DNA from: Sphaerotilus microaerophilus
Lineage (GTDB): Bacteria; Pseudomonadota; Gammaproteobacteria; Burkholderiales; Burkholderiaceae_C
DNA length: 64,000 bases
NCBI RefSeq assembly: GCF_023734135.1
Contig: NZ_AP025730.1
Span: forward strand, 992,001 to 1,056,000
Reading direction: 5' to 3'
Shown: in pieces, positions 18,122-28,100 of the stretch
Position numbering within the stretch: the first letter of the stretch is position 1
How the letters are laid out: every line of letters starts with the position of its first letter
Translations under genes and position numbers: made by a program
The notes under the pieces: generated by a model
Database searches by the model: none
What the model was told of the DNA's origin: nothing
Seen by the model: only the letters and a program-made list of their open reading frames with translations

Positions 18122-19012
18122 ATGAGCCTGACCATGAAGACACCGACCCCGTTGTTCCACCCCTCTGTCTGGCGCGGCCTGTGCGTCCTGGCCGCCTGCC
18201 TCGCCGGGCCGGCTGGCGTGTTGGCCGCACCGCTCACCGGCTGCCTGATCGAGCCCGAGCGCAGCGCCGACGTCGGCAGCCCGGTGGCCGGGGTGATCGA
18301 GCGCATCGAGGTCGAGCGCGGCCAGCGCGTGCGCAAGGGCCAGGTGCTGGCGGTGCTGCGCGCCGAGGTGGAGCGCGCCTCGCTCGACGTGGCCAAGTCG
18401 CGCGCCGATTCCAACGCCGACCTGGAGGCCGCCGCTGCCAACGCTGCCTTCAACCGCGACCGCCTGGTGCGGGCCGAAGACCTGTTCCGCCAGAGCTTCA
18501 TCTCCCAGCAGGCGCTGGACCAGGCCCGCACCGAGGCCCGCCTGGCTGACCAGAAGCTCAAGCAGGCCCGCGAGCAGCGTGCCATCTCGCGCCAGGAGCG
18601 CGACGTGGCCGAGGCCCAGCTCTCGCAGCGCGTCATCCGCAGCCCGATGGACGGCGTGGTGGCCGAGCGCCATGCCGCTGCAGGCGAGCGCGCCGACGAC
18701 AAGCCGCTGCTGCGCATCGCCCGCATCGACCCGCTGCGCGTGCAGCTCGTCGTGCCCACCAGCCTGTACGGCCAGGTGCGCGTGGGCGGCAAGGTCGGCG
18801 TCTCGCCGGAGCTGCCCGGCGCCGCCCGGCTGATCGCCCGCGTGACGATGGTGGACAAGGTCATCGACCCGGCCAGCAACACCTTCCGCGTCCAGCTGGA
18901 ACTGCCCAACCCCGATCTGGCGCTGCCCGCCGGCCTGCGCTGCAAGGCCGAGATCGACGCGGCGGCGGTGGCTGCCGCCGAACCGGCGCCAGGCGCCACG
19001 CGCCACCGCTGA
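18122..19012 (+). CDS. Periplasmic adaptor subunit (HlyD/RND membrane-fusion type)
   Basis: The 296-residue protein has an N-terminal signal peptide (LCVLAACLAGPAGVLAAPL). An N-terminal barrel-sandwich half (GSPVAGVIERIEVERGQRVRKG) is followed by a long alpha-helical hairpin rich in Ala, Arg and Gln (about 85-160). The second half (VIRSPMDGVVAERHAAAGER) and a beta-barrel (PLRVQLVVPTSLYGQVRVG) complete the fold. Such adaptors bridge an inner-membrane motor and an outer-membrane channel. It starts one base after the SecA-like stop; an ATG at 18134 is a plausible alternative and would give a tighter signal peptide. It is the third barrel-sandwich protein in this operon, but the window has no ABC or RND pump and no TolC-like channel to match, so its partners are inferred to be the M50 and SecA-like proteins. 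Confidence 0.9.
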   Translation: MSLTMKTPTPLFHPSVWRGLCVLAACLAGPAGVLAAPLTGCLIEPERSADVGSPVAGVIERIEVERGQRVRKGQVLAVLRAEVERASLDVAKSRADSNADLEAAAANAAFNRDRLVRAEDLFRQSFISQQALDQARTEARLADQKLKQAREQRAISRQERDVAEAQLSQRVIRSPMDGVVAERHAAAGERADDKPLLRIARIDPLRVQLVVPTSLYGQVRVGGKVGVSPELPGAARLIARVTMVDKVIDPASNTFRVQLELPNPDLALPAGLRCKAEIDAAAVAAAEPAPGATRHR

Positions 19013-19030
19013 CCCGGCTCCTGAGCCGGG
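19013..19030 (+). other. Hairpin between adaptor gene and giant gene
   Basis: CCCGGCT and AGCCGGG form a 7-bp stem with a 4-nt loop directly after the adaptor stop. No T-tract follows, so it is not a standard intrinsic terminator. It could be an mRNA-processing or partial attenuation element ahead of the 11.4-kb giant gene, whose ATG is 111 bp downstream and has no obvious Shine-Dalgarno sequence. Confidence 0.4.
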
Positions 19031-19141
19031 GGATGGCGATGCGCCGATCTCCTTGGTTCGCACCCGGCTGATCCGCCGATCGGCCGGGCAGCGCCTGCTC
19101 AGACTCGGACGACTGCCCGCCGTCTGCCCTGCCCGCTTGCC

Positions 19142-22100
19142 ATGACCCGCCGCCGCCGCCCGCCCGTCCGTCCCCGCCTGCACGTCGAGGAGTTGGAGCC
19201 TCGGGTGCTCTACTCGGCCGATGCGGCGCTGCTGCTCGACCCCACGCTGGGTGGCCTGGCCGAAGTGCGCGTGATCGCCCCGCCGCCTGCGCCCGCCCCG
19301 GCTGCTGCGGTGCAGACCCTGGCTACGCCGGCCATGCTGGATGAGGCGGCGCAGCGGCGCGAGCTGGTGGTGGTGGATGCCCGTGTGGCCGATCCCTACG
19401 CCGTGCTGGACGCCCTGGCCAGGCAGCGCGGCGGTGCGGCCAGCTACGACCTGGTCGTGCTCGATGCCGACGGCGACCGGCAGGCGCAGCTCACCGAACT
19501 GCTCGGGCACGAGCAGGGCCTGGCGGCGGTGCATCTTGTCGGGCCCGCGCAGGACGCGGCGCCTACGCAGCGCAGCCTGGGGGAGGTGGCCGCTCTGGCC
19601 GCCCTGGCCGACGGCGCCGAACTGATCGGCTGGCAGGCCGGGCCGGGTGGCGAGCTGCTCCGCCTTGCCGATCCCGCCGTGCAGCCGCTGCGCAGCGAGA
19701 TCGTCTTCATCGACGCGCGCGTGGCCGACATCGCCCCGCTGCTCGACGAGCTGGTGGCCGACCGCAGTGACGACGTCGTCTTCGAGGTCATCCGCATCGA
19801 TGCCAGCCGTGACGGCCTGGCGCAGGTCAGCGCCGCGCTGGCCGGGCGCAGCGGCATCGATGCGCTGCACCTGATCTCGCACGGCGCGAGCGGGCAGCTG
19901 CTGTTCGGCAGCGGCGTGGTCGACACGGCCACGCTGGCCACGCGGGCGGGCGAGCTGGGCGGCTGGGCCGGCGCACTGAGCGCGGACGCGGACCTGCTGC
20001 TCTACGGCTGCGAGGTGGGCGCGGGCGAGGCCGGCGTGCAGTTCACGCAGGCGCTGGCGGATGCCACCGGGGCCGACGTGGCGGCCAGCGACGACCGCAC
20101 CGGCGCCGCCGCGCAGGGCGGCGACTGGCAGCTCGAAACCCGCCGCGGCCGCCTCCAGGCGACCGTGCTGCAGGCCGGCACCTGGGGCGGCAGCCTGGGC
20201 CTGACCGCCCAGGGCGGCGAAACCCTGGTCAACACCACCACCAGCGGCGGCCAGACCGAGAACTGGTCGGCCAAGACCGTGGCGATGGATGCCAGCGGCA
20301 ACTACGTCGTGGTGTGGATGGACGGCTCGGGCGTGGACGGCAGCGGCATCGGCATCTATGCCCAGCGCTACAGCGCCGCCGGCGTGGCGCAGGGCAGCCA
20401 GTTCCAGGTCAACACCTACACCGCGGACAACCAGCGCAACCCGCAGGTGGCGATGGCCGGCAACGGCAGCTTCGTCGTGGTGTGGGAGAGCAACGGCCAG
20501 GACGGCAGCAGCTACGGCGTCTTCGCCCAGCGCTACAGCGCCAGCGGGGTGGCGCAGGGTGGCGAGTTCAGGGTGAATTCCACGACTGCGCTGGACCAGA
20601 CGGAAGCGGCGGTGGCGATGGACGCCACCGGCAACTTCGTCGTCACCTGGCAGTCGTGGAGCCAGGATGCCGTCAACTCGGCGGGCATCTACGCCCAGCG
20701 CTACAACAGCAGCGGCGTGGCGCAGGGCGGCGAGTTCCGCGTCAACACCTACACCACCGACGATCAGAGCGAGCCGAGCATCGCGATGGACGCGGCGGGC
20801 AATTTCGTGATCGTCTGGGCGAGTTGGGCTCAGGACGGTAGCGACGAAGGCATCTACGCCCAGCGCTATGACAGCGGCGGCGTGGCGCAGGGCGGCGCGT
20901 TCAAGGTCAACACCTACACCACCGGCTACCAGGGCCTGCCGGTGGTGGCGATGGACGGCAACGGCTTCGTCGTGGTGTGGGAAAGCTACGCCCAGGATGG
21001 CAGTGTCTCGGGTGTCTTTGGTCAGCGCTACAACCCCAGCGGTGTGGCGCAGGGCAGCGAATTCCAGATCAACACCACCACGACCAACAACCAGCAGAAT
21101 CCGGTGGTGGCGATGACCACCGGCGGCGGCTTCGTCGTCACTTGGCAGAGCATGGCGCAGGACGGCAGCTTCGACGGCGTCTACGCCCGCCAGTACGACG
21201 GCAGCGGCACGGCGCTCAGCGCCGAGACGCGCGTCAACACCACCACCACGGACTACCAGGACGTACCCAGTGTGGCGGCCGATGCCAACGGCCACCTTGT
21301 GGTCGCCTGGCACGGCAATGGCGTTGGCGACAGCGACGGCGTGTTCGCGCAGCGCTACCTCTATGCCGTGGCGCCGGTGCTCACCCTCGGCGGCTACAGC
21401 GGCACCTACGTCGAGAACGCTGGCGTCATCTTTGACGCCAGCGCCACGGTCACCGATGCCGACACCACCGTCTTCAGCGGTGGCCAGCTGCTCTACCAGA
21501 TCACGGCCAACGGCAGCAGCAGCGACGAGCTGGGCATCCGCAACCAGGGCAGCAGCGCTGGCCTGATCGGGCTGTCGGGCAGCAACGTGACCTATGGCGG
21601 CACCGTCATCGGCAGTTACACCGGCTCAGCCGGTGCGGGCAGCTTCGGCAACGGCAGCACAGCGTTGACCGTGACGTTCAACGGCAGCGCCAGCGTGGCG
21701 GCGGTGCAGGCGCTGGTGCGCAACATCACCTACCGCAACACCAGCGACAACCCCGGCACAGCCACCCGCACGATCAACCTGACCGTCTCCGACGGCACCG
21801 GCATGACCAGCACGCCGGCCGTCGTGACGATGGCGGTGACGGCGGTGAACGACGCGCCGGTGATCACCAGCAACGGCGGCGGCGCGACCGCGGCCGTCGG
21901 CGTGGCGGAGAACAGCACGACGGTCGCCGTCGTCTCGGCCACCGATGCGGAGGGCGCGGCCCTCACCTACAGCATCCTGGGCGGTGCCGATGCCGCCAAG
22001 TTCAGCATCGATGCCGGCAGCGGCGTGCTGAGTTTCGTGAGTGCACCCGACTACGAAAACCCGACCGACGGCGGTGCTGACAACGTCTATGACGTGACCG

Positions 22101-25100
22101 TGCAGGTCAGCGACGGCAGCGCCACCGATACGCAAGCGCTGGCGGTCACCGTCACGAACGTGGACGAGCAGATCGGCGCGGGCGCCAGTTCGTCGGCGAC
22201 CACCACCGGGGCCACCTCCCTGACTTGGTTCCATACCACCTCGGCCAGCAGCCACGACATCCTGATCGTCACCGTGTCGGTCCGGCAGGATGTGCCGGTG
22301 ACCTCGGTCACCTATGGCGGCACCGCGCTAACCCAGGTGGGCAGCCGGGTCGACCCGAGCGGCAAGGTGCGTGCGGAGATGTGGTACCTGCTGGCGCCGC
22401 CAACCGGCACCGCCAACGTGGTCGTGACCCTGAGCGGCAGCGCCAACGCCACGGCCGGCGCCACCACTTTCTACAACGTCAGCCAGACCACTCCCTTCGG
22501 CAGCGTGACCACCGGTTCCGGCTCCGGCGATCCGTCGTTGACGCTGGCCTCGGCGGTGGGCGAACTGGTCGTCGACGCGGTGGCCGATCGCGATGTCGAC
22601 AGCCAGGTGGTGGGCGCTGGGCAGACCCTGCTGTGGACTGGCAAGGCCGGCACTGGTGCAAACGACTCCTGGGCCGGCTCCAGCACCGAGGCCGGCGCCG
22701 CTTCGGTCACGATGTCCTGGACGACCAACGGAGGCGGGGCCGGCGAGTGGGCAGCCGTGGCGCTGTCCCTCAAGCCGTTCGTCAACAATGCCCCGGTCGT
22801 CGCCACGACCGGCAGCGTCCTGGCCTACACCGAGAACGGCGCGACCACGGCCGTGGACAGCGCTCTCACGGTGGGTGATGCGGACGGTGACACGCTCGTC
22901 GGCGCGACGGTGAGCATCAGTGCGAACTACGCCAGCGGGCAGGACACGCTGGCCTTCAGCACGCAGAACGGCATCACCGGCAGCTGGAATGCGGGCACGG
23001 GCGTGCTGACGCTGAGCGGCAGCGCGACGGTGGCGCAGTACCAGGCGGCGCTGCGCAGCATCACCTACGCCAACACGTCGGACAACCCGAGCACGGCCAC
23101 ACGCACGGTGAGCTTCACGGTCAGCGACGGCACCAGCAGCAACACCGCCACGCGCAACATCACGGTGACGGCGACCAACGACCTGCCCGTGGCCGCCGCC
23201 GATGCAGGATCCGGCAACGAGGACGTGGCCATCAACGGCAACGTGCTGGCCAACGACACCGATGCCGACGGGGGGGCGCTGACGGCCACCCTCGTGTCCG
23301 GCTCCAGCAACGGCAGCCTGACACTGAACGCCGACGGCAGCTACAGCTACACGCCCAATGCCAACTGGAACGGCAGCGACAGCTTTCAGTACCTGGTCAG
23401 CGACGGCTCCGGGCTCGTCCACTATTGGGCGTTGGAAGGCAATGGCAACGACGTTGTCGGTGGTGCCCATGGCACCGTCACCGGAACCACCGCTGTGACC
23501 GGTGACGCCGGTTCCGCGATGCAGTTCGACGAGATCGATGACGTCGTCGTCGTGCCCGACTTCACCTACACCAACGCCTTCACGGTCTCGTTCAGCTTCC
23601 GGCTCGACGACATCTCGGGCAGCACCTACCAGTACCTCTACTCTCATGGCGACTACACGGCCGTCAACAGCCTGAACATCCTCGTCGGCGAAAGCGGTGC
23701 CGGGGTGGGCAACGCCGGGGTCATGCGCGCCGTGATGCGCGACTCGAACGACGGTGCGGGTTCGGGCGTGCTCACCGTGGATGTCAACTCGCTCGTGGGA
23801 GACGGGCAGTGGCACGAGTTCACGCTGGTGGTGGCGGCCGGAGGCACGTCGAAGATCTACCTGGACGGGACCCTGTGCGCAAGCGATTCACGCGGCGGCG
23901 ACGCCTTCGACCCGACCGGCAGCCTGTACTTGGGTGGCCGGCAGGACGGCGACCCGAGCAGGCTTTACGGCAACGCACTCGACAGCGTCAAGATCTACAA
24001 CCGTGACCTGAGCAGCCAGGAAGTGGCGCAGCTCGCGTCGACGACGCAACAGGGCAGCGTCACCTTGACCGTCACGTCGGTGAACGACGCCCCGGTGATC
24101 TCCGCTGTCGAAGGCAGCGCGCTGGCCTATAGCGAGAACGCCGCTGCCACCGCCGTCACTGCCACGCTGACGCTGACGGACATCGACAGCACCAACCTCT
24201 CCGGCGCGACCGTCCAGATCACGGGCAACTACGCCTCCGGCCAGGACGTGCTGGCGTTCACCAACCAGAACGGCATTACCGGCAGCTGGAACGCCGGTAC
24301 CGGTGTGCTCACGCTCAGCGGCAGCGCTACGGTAGCGAACTACCAGGCGGCGCTGCGCAGCATCACCTACGCCAACGGCTCGGACAACCCGAGCACTGCG
24401 ACGCGCACGGTGAGTTTCTCGGTCAACGACGGTATGGTTGACAGCAACACTGCCACGCGCAACGTGTCGGTGGCTGCGGTCAACGACAGCCCCACGGTCG
24501 GCGGCGCCATGCTGGCCGCGACCACCGAGGACGCGGCCAACCCGCCGGGCGACACCATCGCCAACCTGTTCTCCGGCTCCTTTGCCGACGTGGATGCGGG
24601 CGCCTCCCTGGGCGGCATCCTCGTCACGCACAACCCGCTGAACGCGTCCCAGGGCGCCTGGCAGTACTCGACCGATGCGGGCGGCAACTGGCACGACATC
24701 GACGCCATCGCCTATCCGCAGTCGCTGGCGCTCGATGCCGCGACGCGCGTGCGCTTCCTGCCGGCGGCGGATTTCAACGGCTTTCCAGACAGCCTGTCGG
24801 TGCGGGCACTGGACGACAGCTACGCGGGCGCCTACACCAGCGGCGCGACGCGCGTCACGGCCGATGCCACCAGCCCCGGCGGCAGTTCTGCGATCAGTGC
24901 CAGCCTGGAGTCCCTCTCCACGTCCGTGGTGGCGGTCAACGACGCACCGTTGATCAGCTTCGTCAGCGGTAGCACGGTCCTTGCCGAGAACGCCGGGGCG
25001 CTGATCGTCGCACCCGCCGCCACCGTGGCCGATGTCGATGGGACCGCCCTCACCGGTGGGCAGTTGCATGTCTACTTCGCCGAGAACGGCCAGGCGGAGG

Positions 25101-28100
25101 ACCGCATCGCCATCCGCAACCAGGGCAGTGGGGCGGGCCAGATCGGCGTGTCCGGCACCGACGTGAGCTACGAAGGCGTGGTGATCGGCAACTGGACCGG
25201 GGGCACGGACGGACTGACGCCGCTGGTGGTCACGTTCAACTCCAGCGCCACCACCGTGGCCGTCCAGGCGCTGGCGCGCAACGTCACTTACGAGAACGTG
25301 TCCGAGAGCCCGTCCACGGCGGTGCGCACGATGGCCGGCTACCTGACCGACGGGGCCGGCGGCAGCAGCAACATCGTGTCGGGCACGTTGTCGATCACGC
25401 CGGTCAACGACGCGCCCACCCTGAGCAGCAGCTCCGCACTGCCGTCCGTCAGCGAGGACGACGTCACCAACAGCGGCTTCCTCGTCTCCTTTCTGGCCGA
25501 CGGTGCGAACGACGCCGATGCCGGTGCCTTGAAGGGCCTGGCCGTGACCAGCGTGGATGACAGCCACGGCACCTGGCAGTACACGCTGGACGGCACGACC
25601 TGGCAGGACATCGGCGCGGTCTCCCAGACCAACGCCCGCCTGCTGCCCTCCGACACCGTGGCGCGCATCCGCTTCGTGCCCGCGGCCGACTGGAACGGCG
25701 TGACCGGCCCGTTCGCCTACCAGGCCTGGGACCAGACCAGCGGCGTCGCGGGGGGCCTGGGCGATGCCAGCGTGTACGGCGGCAGCACGGCGTTCAGCTT
25801 CGGCGCCTCCAGTTCATCGCTGAGCGTCATGGCGGTCAATGACGCACCGGTCAACGCCCTACCGGGCACCCAGGTCACCCCGGTCAATGTGCCGCTGACC
25901 TTGTCGGTGGCGAACGGCAACGCGATCAGCATCGGCGACGCGGATGCCGCCAACGCGGCGCTGTCGGTGACCCTGTCGGCGACCCACGGCACGCTGACAC
26001 TGGCCGGCATGGCGGGGCTGGGCTTCACGACCGGCGACGGGACGGCCGACGCCAGCATGACCTTCACGGGCACGGCCGCGGCCATCAACGCGGCCTTGGA
26101 CGGGCTGGTGTTCACCCCGGCCGCCGGCTACCAGGGCAGCGCCGTGCTGAGCCTGGCCACCAACGACCTCGGCAACACCGGTAGCGGCGGGGCGCTTGCT
26201 GACAGTGACAGCCTCAACATCGCCGTCGGTGGCGCACGTTTCCAGGAAGGGGCGGACGGCTACGGCGGTACCCAGGACACCTGGGTGAGCACCAGTTCAC
26301 CGGGCACGGACCACGGCGCGCAGACCACCGTCGTGGCCGACGACAACAGCCTCCGCGATGCGGCGCTGCTGCGCTTTGACAACCTGTTCGGCACGGGGGC
26401 TGGCCAGATTCCCGCCGGCGCCATCATTCAGTCGGTGAGCCTGTCGGTCTACGTGACCAATGCCGATGCGCTCGACTTCGTGGCCCTGCACCGCATGTTG
26501 CAGCCCTGGACGGAGGCGTCCACTTTCGACTCGCTCATCAGCGGGGTGAGCACCGGCGGCGCCGAGGCCGGCTCCGCGTTGCTGACTTTCAGCGCCGGCT
26601 CGACCGGCTGGAACCACCTCAGCAGCGCCCAGCTCACCGCCACGGTCCAGGCCTGGGCCAACGGGGAGGCCAACCATGGCTGGGCCTTCATCTCGGACAA
26701 CGCCGACCTGTGGACCTTTGCCTCGTCGGAGAACGGCACCGTCAGCCAGCGGCCCTACCTGTCGGTGAGCTACGTCCTGCCGCAGGCGCCCGTCGTGGCT
26801 GTCTCCGGCACGGCGACCAGCTACACGGAGAACTCGGCCCCGGTGGCGGTCGACCCGGCGCTGACTGTCAGCGATGCCGACAGCACCCATCTCGCTGGCG
26901 CAACGGTGCGGATCAGCGCTAACCACCAGGCCGGCGAAGACGTGCTCGCCTTCACCAGCCAGTTCGGCATCACCGGCAGCTGGGACGCCAACGCCGGGAT
27001 CCTGACCCTGAGCGGCCAAGCCACCGTGGCGCAGTACCAGCAGGCGTTGCGCTCGGTCACCTACGCCAACACCAGCGAGGCGCCCACCGCCGACGCCCGC
27101 ACGCTGGCCTTCAGTGTCACGGACGTGTACTCCGGTCTCGGCAGCGCCCTGGTCAGTCGCAGCCTGAACGTCCTGCCGGTCAACGACGCGCCCACCGGTG
27201 GCGTCACGATCGACGACGTCACGCCGACGCAGGGCCAGACACTGACCGCGACGAACACCTTGGCCGACGCCGACGGAATCGGTCCGATCAGCTACCAGTG
27301 GCAGCGCAACGGCGTGGCCATCGGCGGCGCGACGGGCAGCAGCTACACCACCAGCCAGGCCGACGTGGGCGCCGTGCTCAGCGTGGTGGCCAGCTACACC
27401 GACGCGCTGGGTGCCAGCGAGAGCGTGGCCAGTGCCGATACGAGCGCAGTCGCGAACGTCAACGACGCGCCCACCGGCAGCGTCACGATCGACGACCTCA
27501 CGCCGACGCAGGGCCAGACACTGACCGCGACGAACACCCTGGCCGATGCCGACGGACTCGGTCCGATCAGCTACCAATGGCAGCGCAACGGCGTGGCCAT
27601 CGGCGGCGCGACGGGCAGCAGCTACTCCACGTCGCAAGCCGACGTAGGCGCCGTGCTCAGCGTGGTGGCCAGCTACACCGACGCGCTGGGATCTGCTGAG
27701 AGCGTGGCGAGTGCTGACACGAGCGCAGTCGCGAACGTCAACGACGCGCCCACCGGCGGCGTCACGATCGACGACCTCACGCCGACGCAGGGCCAGACCC
27801 TGACCGCGACGAACACCCTGGCCGACGCCGACGGACTCGGTCCGATCAACTACCAATGGCAGCGCAACGGCGTGGCCATCGGCGGCGCGACGGGCAGCAG
27901 CTACACCACGTCGCAGGCTGACGTGGGCGCCGTGCTCAGCGTGGTGGCCAGCTACACCGACGCGCTGGGTGCCAGCGAGAGCGTGGCGAGTGCGGGCACT
28001 GCGGCGGTGACCAACGTCAACGACGCGCCCACCGGCGGCGTCACGATCGACGACAGCACACCGATCCAGGGCCAGACGCTCACAGTGTCGAACACCCTGG

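Noticed and set aside
13796..21313. A 2505-codon open frame on the minus strand opposite the export operon
   Set aside because: It is the antisense shadow of GC-rich codons. Its product is His/Gln/Arg/Ala-rich with no domain, while the plus strand carries clear SecA, M50 and HlyD motifs.
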